DNA of 64,000 bases from Mesorhizobium sp. YIM 152430 (GTDB lineage: Bacteria; Pseudomonadota; Alphaproteobacteria; Rhizobiales; Rhizobiaceae): the NCBI RefSeq assembly GCF_029210365.1, contig NZ_JARGES010000046.1, forward strand, positions 1 through 64,000. Reading direction: 5' to 3'. The notes beneath the pieces are model-generated. The model was given only the letters and a program-made list of their open reading frames with translations. It did not search any database and was not told the origin of the DNA. Below are positions 17,077 through 24,620 of this stretch, one piece after another. Position numbers and translations under genes: made by a program. Position 1 is the stretch's first letter. Every line of letters begins with the position of its first letter.

Positions 17077-18572
17077 CAAAACCTCGGAATGTCCGGAAAC
17101 GCCACCTGTCCGCGACTGATATGCATCCGGCCCATTTCCGCGCATCGGTGCAGTTGTGGAAACACCTTTCCGGGGTTTAGGAGATGTTCCGGGTCGAACG
17201 CGCATTTCACCCGGATCTGCTGGTTGAGGTCGATGTCGGTGAACATTTCCGGCATCAGGTCGCGCTTCTCGACGCCCACGCCATGCTCCCCGGTCAGCAC
17301 GCCGCCGACCTCGACGCACAGCCGCAATATGTCCGAGCCGAACGCTTCGGCGCGGTCGAGTTCGCCCGGCTTGTTGGCGTCGTAGAGGATCAGCGGGTGG
17401 AGGTTGCCGTCGCCCGCATGGAAGACATTGGCGACTTCCAGTCCGTATTTCACCGACAGTTCCCGCATCCGCGCCAGCACGGTCGGCAGTTCCTTGCGCG
17501 GGATGGTCCCGTCCATGCAGTAATAGTCCGGCGAAATGCGTCCCACTGCCGGAAATGCCGCCTTGCGCCCTGCCCAGAAGGTCGCGCGCTCGGCGCCCGA
17601 TGTCGAAACCCGGCTCGTCGTCGCGCCGTTCTGCGCCGCCAGCCGCTCCACCGCGCCGATCAGGTGGTCGATTTCGGCCACAGGCCCATCGAGTTCGACG
17701 ATCAAAAGCGCCTCGACGTCGAGCGGGTAGCCGGCATGAACGAAGGCTTCGGCGGCGTGGATCGCCGGCCGGTCCATCATCTCCATGCCGCCTGGAATGA
17801 TGCCCGCGCCGATGATGTCGGCAACGCACTGTCCCGCCTGTTCGGAGGAGGGAAAGCCGACCAGCATCGCCCGCGCCGCTTCCGGCTTTTGCAAGATGCG
17901 CACCGTCACTTCGGTCACGACGCCGAGCAGCCCTTCCGAGCCCGTCATCAGGCCGATGAGGTCGTAGCCCTCCGCGTCGAGATGCTTGCCGCCGAGCCGG
18001 ATCACCTCGCCGTCGATCAGCACCATTTCGAGGCCGAGCACATTGTTCGCCGTCAGCCCGTATTTCAGGCAATGCACGCCGCCGGAATTCTCCGCGACAT
18101 TGCCGCCGATCGAGCAGGCGATCTGCGAGGAGGGGTCGGGCGCGTAGTAGAACCCTTCATCCTCGACGGCTCTGGTGATGCCGAGATTGGTCACGCCCGG
18201 CTGCGCGGTCACCGTGCGGTTTGGAAAGTCGATGTCGAGGATGCGGTTGAACCGGCTCATGACGAGCAGCACGGCGTCTTCCAGCGGCAGCGCGCCGCCC
18301 GAAAGCGAGGTGCCCGAGCCGCGCGGCACGACGCGGATGTTGCGCTCGCTGCAATATTTCAGGATGCGCGAAACCTGCGCCGTCGTCTCCGGCAGAACCA
18401 CGACCAGCGGCAATTGCCGATAGGCGGTCAGCCCGTCGCTCTCGAAGGCGCGCATGGCGTGTTCGGCATCCACCACGCCTTCGCCCGGCACGATGATGCG
18501 CATGTCGGCGACGATCTCGGCGCGGCGCGACATGGTCGCCCGGTCGGGCGTCGGCATGACGGGTCCTGACAT
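17076..18572 (-). CDS. glcD: glycolate oxidase FAD-linked catalytic subunit
   Basis: A 498-residue FAD-linked oxidase. It has a PCMH FAD-binding domain with PRGSGTSLSGGALPLEDAVL, QPGVTNLGITRAVE and GGNVAENSGGVHCLKYG. The C-terminal FAD-oxidase domain contains NVFHAGDGNLHPLILYD and the final GEHGVGVEKR. It is the catalytic flavin subunit of glycolate dehydrogenase (glycolate or D-lactate to the 2-oxo acid). ATG 18572 has a GGAGG site; the open frame extends to 18611. It is the first gene of the glc operon and is divergent from the alpha-hydroxy-acid dehydrogenase gene, so 18573-18730 should hold both promoters. Confidence 0.95.
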   Translation of the reverse strand: MSGPVMPTPDRATMSRRAEIVADMRIIVPGEGVVDAEHAMRAFESDGLTAYRQLPLVVVLPETTAQVSRILKYCSERNIRVVPRGSGTSLSGGALPLEDAVLLVMSRFNRILDIDFPNRTVTAQPGVTNLGITRAVEDEGFYYAPDPSSQIACSIGGNVAENSGGVHCLKYGLTANNVLGLEMVLIDGEVIRLGGKHLDAEGYDLIGLMTGSEGLLGVVTEVTVRILQKPEAARAMLVGFPSSEQAGQCVADIIGAGIIPGGMEMMDRPAIHAAEAFVHAGYPLDVEALLIVELDGPVAEIDHLIGAVERLAAQNGATTSRVSTSGAERATFWAGRKAAFPAVGRISPDYYCMDGTIPRKELPTVLARMRELSVKYGLEVANVFHAGDGNLHPLILYDANKPGELDRAEAFGSDILRLCVEVGGVLTGEHGVGVEKRDLMPEMFTDIDLNQQIRVKCAFDPEHLLNPGKVFPQLHRCAEMGRMHISRGQVAFPDIPRF

Positions 18573-18730
18573 GAAGCTTCGTCCTCCAAAACTCTTCCAT
18601 TCATACAGCAAGACGCGCCCGGGTCGAGCGTCCGCGCTGCAAAAGGCGAGCCGTCGAGAATGGCCTTCCTAGGCAACCCGCCTTCCTGCTATGTCGGGAC
18701 CGGCACGATGCAAAGGGAGCGAGACAAGGC

Positions 18731-19903
18731 ATGGGCGCGATACTCACCATCGACGATCTGAAGCGGCGCGCGCGTCGGCGTGTCCCGAAGATGTTCTTCG
18801 ATTATGCGGATTCGGGCTCGTGGACGGAAGGCAGCTACCGCGCCAACGAGGAGGATTTCGCCAGGATCAAGCTGCGCCAGCGGGTTCTGGTCGACATGAC
18901 CAACCGCTCGCTCGAAAGCACGATGATCGGCGAGAAGGTGGCGATGCCGGTGGCGCTGGCGCCGACCGGCCTGACCGGGATGCAGCACGCAGACGGCGAG
19001 ATTCTCGCCGCACAGGCCGCCGAAGAGGCCGGCGTGCCCTTCACCCTGTCCACCATGAGCATCTGTTCGATCGAGGATGTGGCCGAGGCGACGAGCCGGC
19101 CCTTCTGGTTCCAGCTCTACGTCATGCGCGACCGCGATTTCGTGTTCAACCTGATCGACCGGGCCAAGGCCGCCGGCTGTTCGGCGCTTGTCCTGACCGC
19201 CGATCTCCAGATCCTCGGCCAGCGCCACAAGGATCTGCGCAACGGCCTGTCGACGCCGCCCAAATTCACGCCCAAACATGTCTGGCAGGTCGCCACGCGG
19301 CCGCAATGGGCGTTGCAGATGCTCGGAACGAAGCGGCGCACCTTCCGCAACATCGCCGGCCACGCCAAGGGCGCGGACGATCTGTCCTCGCTGGCCAAAT
19401 GGACGCATGAACAGTTCGACCCGCGCCTGTCCTGGGACGATGTCGCCTGGATCAAGGACCGCTGGGGCGGCAAGCTGATCATCAAGGGCATTCTCGATCC
19501 CGAGGATGCAGAAATGGCCACGCGCACGGGCGCGGACGCCATCATCGTCTCGAATCATGGCGGCCGCCAGCTCGACGGGGCGCCGTCCTCGATTTCGGTC
19601 CTGTCCGACATCGTCGATGCGGTCGGCGACCGGATCGAGGTGCATCTGGACGGCGGCATCCGCTCCGGCCAGGACGTGCTGAAGGCGCTGTGCCTGGGCG
19701 CAAAGGGCGTCTATATCGGCCGCCCCTTCCTCTACGGTCTCGGAGCCGGCGGCAAGAAAGGCGTCGCCCTCGCGCTCGACATCATCCGCAAGGAGCTCGA
19801 CACGACGCTGGCGCTGTGCGGCAAGCGCGACATCAAGGACGTGTCGAAGGATCTGCTCTACGCGCCGCACGATCCCTTCGGCACCGGAGCGGGACGGCGC
19901 TGA
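18731..19903 (+). CDS. lldD: FMN-dependent alpha-hydroxy-acid (L-lactate) dehydrogenase
   Basis: A 390-residue TIM-barrel flavoprotein. FMN and active-site motifs are visible: the N-terminal RVPKMFFDYADSGSWTE, MPVALAPTGLTGMQH, FTLSTMSICSIEDV, the catalytic His in SNHGGRQLDGAPSS (about residue 276), and the phosphate-binding GGIRSGQDVLKAL and YIGRPFLYGLGAGG. It oxidises L-lactate or another L-2-hydroxy acid to the 2-oxo acid, probably feeding the respiratory chain. Divergent placement from glcD suggests both serve 2-hydroxy acid use. The exact substrate within the family cannot be read from sequence alone. Confidence 0.9.
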   Translation: MGAILTIDDLKRRARRRVPKMFFDYADSGSWTEGSYRANEEDFARIKLRQRVLVDMTNRSLESTMIGEKVAMPVALAPTGLTGMQHADGEILAAQAAEEAGVPFTLSTMSICSIEDVAEATSRPFWFQLYVMRDRDFVFNLIDRAKAAGCSALVLTADLQILGQRHKDLRNGLSTPPKFTPKHVWQVATRPQWALQMLGTKRRTFRNIAGHAKGADDLSSLAKWTHEQFDPRLSWDDVAWIKDRWGGKLIIKGILDPEDAEMATRTGADAIIVSNHGGRQLDGAPSSISVLSDIVDAVGDRIEVHLDGGIRSGQDVLKALCLGAKGVYIGRPFLYGLGAGGKKGVALALDIIRKELDTTLALCGKRDIKDVSKDLLYAPHDPFGTGAGRR

Positions 19904-19904
19904 A

Positions 19905-20645
19905 ATGGCGGCGGGCGTCCGCTATGAGGACGCGGCAGCCCCGGAGGGGATGCGCCTTTACGCCATCGGCGACGTCCATGGCCGCGCCGATCTGCTTGGG
20001 CGGATGCTGGCCCTGATCGAGGGCGAGATCGTTCGCGACAGGCCGGGCGACTGGCGGGTCGTCTATCTGGGCGACTATATCGACCGCGGTCCCGACAGTG
20101 CCGGCGCGATCGACATGATCGCCCGCCGCGTCGCCGCAAACCCCCGCCACGTCGCGCTTTTAGGCAATCACGACAAGGTTCTCGCCGAATTCCTGGCCGA
20201 TGCCGCCACATGGCGGCAATTCGCCGGCTTCGAAGGCGAGACGACCGCGCGGTCCTATGGTGTCGAGATCGATTATTCGGGCGACGCCGCCATCCGCCGC
20301 AGCCGCGACGCACTCCTGGCGGCCGTGCCGCGCGAACATGTCGCCTTTCTGAACGATCTCAAGCTGTCAGCAGGCTTTGGCGATTTCTTCTTCTGCCATG
20401 CCGGCATTCGGCCCGGCGTGCCGCTCGATGCCCAGGACCCGCATGACCTGATCTGGATCAGGCGCGAATTCCATGATTATCCAGGCTTGCATCCCAGGCT
20501 CATCGTCCACGGCCACACGCCGCATCACGAGCCGGAAATTCGGGTCAACCGCGTCAATCTCGACACATATGCTTTCGCCAGCGGCCGGTTGACGGCGCTG
20601 GCGATCGAGGGTCGCGACAAGCGGTTTCTGGAAGTGGTTGGCTAG
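19905..20645 (+). CDS. serine/threonine-type metallophosphatase
   Basis: A 246-residue calcineurin-like phosphoesterase with every metal motif present: YAIGDVHGRADLL, VYLGDYIDRGPDS, ALLGNHDKV, FFCHAGIRPGVPL and LIVHGHTPHHEPEI. This set is typical of the bacterial protein phosphatases PrpA/PrpB and the diadenosine tetraphosphatase relatives. ATG 19905 is 2 bases after the lldD stop, so the two genes are co-transcribed. Substrate is not evident. Confidence 0.9.
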   Translation: MAAGVRYEDAAAPEGMRLYAIGDVHGRADLLGRMLALIEGEIVRDRPGDWRVVYLGDYIDRGPDSAGAIDMIARRVAANPRHVALLGNHDKVLAEFLADAATWRQFAGFEGETTARSYGVEIDYSGDAAIRRSRDALLAAVPREHVAFLNDLKLSAGFGDFFFCHAGIRPGVPLDAQDPHDLIWIRREFHDYPGLHPRLIVHGHTPHHEPEIRVNRVNLDTYAFASGRLTALAIEGRDKRFLEVVG

Positions 20646-20690
20646 GACGGGATTTGCCGGGAACCGGCAGGCCGCTCAGGCGCGAAATCC

Positions 20691-20825
20691 TTACTCGGCG
20701 ACAACGCCGTAGCCGTCGACGACGACGAAGTCTCCGGCTGCGTCGGCCGTGTAGATGCCGGCGCCCCAGAACACGATTGCTGAAAGCATGGAGAGGGTGA
20801 TCAAGGTGGTGCGCACGGGGTTCAT
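20691..20825 (-). CDS. 44-residue exported or membrane micro-protein
   Basis: A short frame reads MNPVRTTLITLSMLSAI, continues with a hydrophobic helix to about residue 23 (FWGAGIYTADAA), then GDFVVVDGYGVVAE and a TAA stop. A modest AGGAC-type ribosome site lies about 9 bases before the ATG at 20825. It looks like a signal-anchored or exported small protein. Support is the clean hydrophobic profile, the start and stop context, and its position as the only frame in an otherwise empty 413-base gap. The complementary strand reads as a 74-residue frame with no such features. Function is unknown. Confidence 0.45.
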   Translation of the reverse strand: MNPVRTTLITLSMLSAIVFWGAGIYTADAAGDFVVVDGYGVVAE

Positions 20826-21058
20826 CTCGGTTGTGTCCTGCAACTCTTACAACGGGGTCCGTTACAAATCGGTTTCATCAGCAGAATCCGCGACGCCAGA
20901 TTTCGTTCCCCGCGATTTCCTTCGCGGCGGTTTCGAAAAGAGCGCGTTTGGGCGGAATTTCCGTCTGATCCGACCGTGATCTAGGCGTCCAATCGGGCGA
21001 AAGCCAGACGGTCCAAGGCTTTGCCACGCCTATTTATCGTCAGTTGCATTTCTGCAAC
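20826..21058. other. intergenic stretch with no gene seen
   Basis: This 233-base stretch between the micro-protein start and the glutamine amidotransferase stop is AT-richer than its surroundings. It contains a small GTTGCA-N4-TGCAAC hairpin just before the amidotransferase stop, without a T run. I see no coding frame with a ribosome site. Confidence 0.5.
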
Positions 21059-21766
21059 TCACCGGCGCGCAATCGTTGAAACCCAGGCCCTGGCGAGCGT
21101 CAGCCCGGCTGCATCGGCGGCCGGACCGAAGCGATCGGCCTCCACTTTGTGGCGGCTGCCCCAATCGGGCTCGCGTTCGGCGATCCATCCGGCGAATCGC
21201 TCGCTCCATTCGGCGACGAGCGCCCGGTCCGCCTCGAAATGGAACTGGATGCCATAGGCGCGCGTGCCGATGCGGAAGGCCTGGTTGTGCGCGACGAGGT
21301 TTCCGGCAAGGCGCGATGCGCCGCGCGGCAGCATGTAGTGGTCGTCGTGCCATTGGAAGATCGCAAAGCGGCCGGGCAGGGCACCCAGCACCGGGTCCTC
21401 CTTGCCTTCCGGCGTCAGCGTCACCTCATGCCAGCCGAATTCGCGTGCTCCGCCGATCAGGTTCTGCGCGCCATGCGCACGGGCCAGAAGCTGTGCCCCG
21501 AGGCAGACGCCGAGCACCGCCCGGCCGCTGGCGGTGAAGTCGCGGATGAAATCGACGAGATTCGGCAGGTAAGGATAGTCGTCGTCGGCGAGCGCGCTCT
21601 GGCCGCCGCCAAGAACGACCAGCGCGTCGTGACCGTCGACCTGATCCGGCAGCGCGTCGCCGTGATGCAGTGCGCGCATGTCGATCATTGCGCCGGCCTC
21701 GTCGAGAGCGGTGCGCAACTGACCGAGCCCGGTGCCGTCGAAATTCCGGATGACGAGTACGCGCAT
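21059..21766 (-). CDS. class I glutamine amidotransferase
   Basis: A 235-residue GATase1 domain protein. The catalytic Cys is in VLGVCLGAQLLA (near residue 90), and the His/Glu pair is in AYGIQFHFEAD. The FQWHDDHYMLP segment is typical of stand-alone GMP-synthase-like amidotransferases. The start at 21766 (MRVLVIRNFDG) gives the normal beta-strand N-terminus; the frame is open further to 21820. There is no synthetase partner nearby, so substrate and partner are unknown. It is divergent from the unknown-function gene at 21841. Confidence 0.85.
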   Translation of the reverse strand: MRVLVIRNFDGTGLGQLRTALDEAGAMIDMRALHHGDALPDQVDGHDALVVLGGGQSALADDDYPYLPNLVDFIRDFTASGRAVLGVCLGAQLLARAHGAQNLIGGAREFGWHEVTLTPEGKEDPVLGALPGRFAIFQWHDDHYMLPRGASRLAGNLVAHNQAFRIGTRAYGIQFHFEADRALVAEWSERFAGWIAEREPDWGSRHKVEADRFGPAADAAGLTLARAWVSTIARR

Positions 21767-21840
21767 CTGCCTGCCTGCCCGATTTGCCGATTTCTTTCCG
21801 GCGGGTACCATGCGCCGCAAAGCTCTGCCAAGGGATCGAA

Positions 21841-22467
21841 ATGCCGCTGCAAAATCGTGTCGACCCGTTCGGCGCCCTCCATGCCGTTCCGGTGCGCGGC
21901 CTGTTCACCGGCAATCGCGGCATCCTGCACGAGCCCGAAACCAGGCGCCTTGCCGGCCGGCGCTGGACGACACGGGCCTGGATCGTCTGCACCTGCGACT
22001 GGAAGGACAGGCGACGGGAGGTCTGGGGCCGCAACGGGCCGAATGGCGGCGCGGGCTGGACGGAACTCTTCTTCGTCGACGAGGTGACCGCGCTCGCTGC
22101 CGGCCATCGCCCCTGCTTCTTCTGCCGCCGCAACGATGCCCGCGCCTTCCAGTCCGCCTTTGCCGCTGGCAATGGCCTGTCGTCGGTCTCCGCGCCGCAG
22201 ATGGACGAAAAGCTCCATGCCGAGCGCCGCCTGTCGGCCCGCGGCGCGCCGGTCGCGCTCCGGCCTGATGATCTGCCCGACGCGGCGATGATCGAGGTGG
22301 ACGGCGACGCGCTCGTCCGCCGAAAAGGCCGTTGGCTGCGCTGGACCTTCGACGGCTATGTCGAGACGTGCGAACCCAACGCGCCGGCAGCCGTAATCAC
22401 CCCGCCCTCGACCATGGCCACCCTGCGCGCTGGCTATCGGCCGGTCTGGGCGCACCTTCGGGTTTGA
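21841..22467 (+). CDS. conserved protein of unknown function with CxC and CxxC motifs
   Basis: A 208-residue protein starting MPLQNRVDPFGALHAVPVRG. It contains two cysteine pairs, WIVCTCDWK and RPCFFCRR, that could hold a metal, followed by HAERRLSARG, DLPDAAMIEVDG and a conserved C-terminal end ITPPSTMATLRAGYRPVWAH. I recognise this arrangement from uncharacterised proteins of rhizobia and related bacteria but know no function. It has no signal peptide or membrane segment. ATG 21841 is preferred over the open frame from 21784. Its stop codon overlaps the -35 element of the next toxin-antitoxin promoter. Confidence 0.75.
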   Translation: MPLQNRVDPFGALHAVPVRGLFTGNRGILHEPETRRLAGRRWTTRAWIVCTCDWKDRRREVWGRNGPNGGAGWTELFFVDEVTALAAGHRPCFFCRRNDARAFQSAFAAGNGLSSVSAPQMDEKLHAERRLSARGAPVALRPDDLPDAAMIEVDGDALVRRKGRWLRWTFDGYVETCEPNAPAAVITPPSTMATLRAGYRPVWAHLRV

Positions 22468-22508
22468 CGTACCGCGCCCGAATGATAAAATGACTACTGT
22501 AGTTACAG
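22464..22508 (+). promoter_or_regulatory. promoter and operator of the Phd/VapC module
   Basis: TTGACG (22464-22469) and TAAAAT (22486-22491) with a 16-base spacer form a good sigma-70 promoter. The inverted repeat CTGTA-GT-TACAG at 22497-22508 covers the predicted start point and is a likely operator for antitoxin-toxin autorepression. The -35 element overlaps the stop codon of the preceding gene. Confidence 0.6.
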
Positions 22509-22525
22509 ATTCAGGAGCCTCGTGC

Positions 22526-22777
22526 ATGAAGGAAATTCAATTGCGCCAGGCCAAGGCGACCTTGTCGCATGTGCTCGATGAGGTCGTCGCCGGTGAACCG
22601 GCGATCATCACCCGCCATGGCCGGCGGGAGGCGGTCATCCTTTCCTATCAGGACTATGAGCGTCTTCGGCACGTTCCGTCGCTGGGCTGGTTTCTGACGA
22701 ATTCGCCGCTCGAGGACTACGACCTGCCGACAATCGAACGCAAGCCCGCCCGCGCGTTCGGTGACGATCCGTTTTGA
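22526..22777 (+). CDS. Phd/YefM-type antitoxin
   Basis: An 83-residue antitoxin with the Phd/YefM DNA-binding core (KEIQLRQAKATLSHVLDEVV, PAIITRHGRREAVILSYQDYERL) and a charged toxin-neutralising tail. ATG 22526 has a CAGGAG ribosome site. It overlaps the downstream PIN toxin gene by 4 bases (TTGA). A promoter with an operator-like palindrome lies directly upstream, consistent with autoregulation. Confidence 0.9.
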   Translation: MKEIQLRQAKATLSHVLDEVVAGEPAIITRHGRREAVILSYQDYERLRHVPSLGWFLTNSPLEDYDLPTIERKPARAFGDDPF

Positions 22778-23223
22778 CGCTCTACCTTATCGACACCAAC
22801 ATCGTCAGTCGCGTCTCCCCGACCCGCCATCGCACTGGTGATGACGAGGCGCTTGCAGCTTGGATCGAGGCGCATGGCGATGCGCTGTATCTGTCGGTCG
22901 TCACCGTCGCGGAAATTCTCGACGGAATTGCCAGGGCGAGACGGCAGGGCGCGACGCGCAAGGCAGCCATGCTCGACGATTGGTGGCGGGAACTCTCGCA
23001 TTTTTGGTCGTCGCGCATCCTGCCCGTCGATCTCGTCGTGGCAGGCGAAATCGGCCGTCTGCTCGATATCGCACAGTCGGCGGGTGCCGCGCCGGGCTTT
23101 GAGGACGTTGCGATTGCGGCGACCGCGTCGGTTCACGGCATGGTCGTGTTGACGGCCAACGAGCGCCATTTCCGGCCCTTGGGCATCGCTTTCGTCAATC
23201 CGCTTGCAGACCTTCCCGGATAG
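22774..23223 (+). CDS. VapC-type PIN-domain toxin
   Basis: A 149-residue PIN-domain ribonuclease. Acidic metal-binding residues are visible in LYLIDTNIVSR, in SVVTVAEILDGIARAR, and in GFEDVAIAATASVHGMVVLTANERHF. It starts at TTG 22774, whose last two bases are shared with the antitoxin stop (TTGA), so it is translated by coupling. The family cleaves RNA, often tRNA, when not bound by the antitoxin. It ends just before a strong terminator. Confidence 0.9.
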   Translation: MTLYLIDTNIVSRVSPTRHRTGDDEALAAWIEAHGDALYLSVVTVAEILDGIARARRQGATRKAAMLDDWWRELSHFWSSRILPVDLVVAGEIGRLLDIAQSAGAAPGFEDVAIAATASVHGMVVLTANERHFRPLGIAFVNPLADLPG

Positions 23224-23234
23224 CGGACGCGAAA

Positions 23235-23264
23235 AAAGGCGGGCTGCGTCGGCCCGCCTTTTTC
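23235..23264 (+). terminator. Rho-independent terminator after the Phd/VapC module
   Basis: A perfect 10-bp stem AAAGGCGGGC/GCCCGCCTTT with a 7-base loop, followed by a T run, 12 bases after the toxin stop codon. Confidence 0.9.
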
Positions 23265-23369
23265 CCCTGTGCCCCTGCTCAGGGTTTCGCCCCCCTGGAG
23301 AGTCTGAGGACGATCGAAGGGCATCGGTCAGTGTCGCCCGGCCGGTACCGATAGGTGTCGGCGAATGGG

Positions 23370-24170
23370 TCAGTCCCATTTTTCCTTGTAGATTTCGCCG
23401 GAATAATCGACGTGAAGCTCGACGCGCTCGCCGTACCTGTTCACCGCCTCGACTTCGTAGTGCTTCTTCTTGCGGTCGACATCCCCGCGCCATTGATAGC
23501 CGGCATTCTCGACGATCTGCCGCAATCCGGCCTGATCGTAGGTCGGATCGTCCATGGCGATGCGGCGGATGTTTCCGGTGAAGTCGATATGCAGTTCGAC
23601 CTCGACGCCGTCGGCGCTGTAGGCTTCGACCTCGTAGTGGTTCTTCTTGCGGTCGACATCGTAGCCGAACACATAGCCGGCATCCTCGGTGATTTTCTTC
23701 AGGTCGATGCCCCTGGACAGGGCCGCGTCGATCTGGCGCTGGTCGTCTGTATCTGCCCGGCGTTGGAGGCGGCGATCGGTGTCGTCGTCGACGGCTCGAC
23801 CCTCACGCGATTCTTGACCAGCCCAGGGCGGCGGCATGTTGGGCTCGCGGATGACGATCTCGCGTCCGTCGCCATGTCGTATTTTGAAGGCATCGAATGT
23901 GCGCGAGGCGCCGGGCTCGCCGATCACGGTCAGATTTTCGTCGACCGAAACTTCCGTGCTTCGCCACCAGGCCGGACCGGTCTCCACCAGCACGCGGCCC
24001 GAATCGTCCTCCAGGACGAACTTGTTGCCGAACACGTCGGTGACGCGACCTTCGATCGTGATTTCCCGGCTGGCGTTGAGGTCGCCGATCGCCGTCTGTG
24101 CCGACGCCGGCGCGGCGGCGATCAAGGCGGCGATGAGTGCGGCCGAAACGAACGTGCTCTTGTGCCTCAT
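23370..24170 (-). CDS. exported protein with an OB-fold-like domain and two PepSY-like repeats
   Basis: A 266-residue protein with signal peptide (HKSTFVSAALIAALIAAAPASA). Residues about 35-115 read like a small OB-fold barrel (ITIEGRVTDVFGNKFVLED, LTVIGEPGASRTF). After a charged linker come two closely similar C-terminal repeats of about 45 residues, GYDVDRKKNHYEVEAYSADG and GDVDRKKKHYEVEAVNRYG, each ending in VELH-D-(F/Y)-(T/S)-G-x-I as in PepSY-like domains. It is probably periplasmic. It is divergent from a PepSY-two-component operon, so it may be part of the same regulon. The biochemical role is unknown. Confidence 0.7.
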   Translation of the reverse strand: MRHKSTFVSAALIAALIAAAPASAQTAIGDLNASREITIEGRVTDVFGNKFVLEDDSGRVLVETGPAWWRSTEVSVDENLTVIGEPGASRTFDAFKIRHGDGREIVIREPNMPPPWAGQESREGRAVDDDTDRRLQRRADTDDQRQIDAALSRGIDLKKITEDAGYVFGYDVDRKKNHYEVEAYSADGVEVELHIDFTGNIRRIAMDDPTYDQAGLRQIVENAGYQWRGDVDRKKKHYEVEAVNRYGERVELHVDYSGEIYKEKWD

Positions 24171-24246
24171 CCTCGTCTCCTTGTTTCGATCTGTGCGTCT
24201 GGCAATCATAGTGGACGATCAAGTTTGAATGCCAGCCAAACGGCGC

Positions 24247-24278
24247 GGTTCAACTTCGGTTCAATCGATATCTATAAG
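24247..24278 (+). promoter_or_regulatory. direct-repeat operator and promoter upstream of the PepSY/two-component operon
   Basis: GGTTCAA occurs at 24247-24253 and again at 24258-24264, an 11-bp centre-to-centre spacing typical of tandem OmpR/PhoB/PhoP-family binding boxes. The repeats overlap a weak -35 (TTCAAC, 24249-24254), with TATAAG as -10 at 24273-24278 and an 18-base spacer. The predicted transcript starts only a few bases before the ATG at 24288. The downstream operon itself encodes an OmpR-family regulator, so positive autoregulation is the likely meaning. Confidence 0.5.
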
Positions 24279-24287
24279 AGATGCCTC

Positions 24288-24608
24288 ATGGACTTCGGAA
24301 AGACGAAATCTGCGCTGATCGCACTGATCCTCGCATTCATGCTCGCCGTCCCTGCCTTTGCGCAGGGGCGCGACGAAGTCCTGCCTTTGCCGGACATTAT
24401 CGCAGCCGTCGGCGAGCGGTATTTCGGCGAGGTCGTCGCAGCCGAAGTCGTGGCGGGGAACAGTCCCGATCTTTACTATGAGCTCCGGCTCATAACGCCG
24501 GCAGGCAATGTCCTGCGGATCAGGGTCGATGCGTATACGGCGGCCTTCATCGAGGTCGATGGACGCGGTCTCGTCGACGCGCAAAAGCCCGTCCCTGATC
24601 AACAATAG
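24288..24608 (+). CDS. exported PepSY-domain protein
   Basis: A 106-residue protein with signal peptide (KTKSALIALILAFMLAVPAFA). The mature part is a single PepSY domain (DIIAAVGERYFGEVVAAEVV, YYELRLITPAGNVLRIRVDA, FIEVDGRGL). PepSY proteins of this size commonly precede PhoP/PhoQ-like two-component genes and may sense or buffer periplasmic ligands. Start ATG 24288 gives a clean signal peptide. It is followed after 12 bases by the response regulator gene, so PepSY protein, regulator and kinase form one operon. Confidence 0.85.
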   Translation: MDFGKTKSALIALILAFMLAVPAFAQGRDEVLPLPDIIAAVGERYFGEVVAAEVVAGNSPDLYYELRLITPAGNVLRIRVDAYTAAFIEVDGRGLVDAQKPVPDQQ

Positions 24609-24620
24609 GAATTTCGTTCG

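Noticed and set aside
20755..20979. 74-codon plus-strand frame in the gap after the metallophosphatase gene
   Set aside because: Low-complexity content and no ribosome site. The opposite strand micro-protein frame has a better profile.
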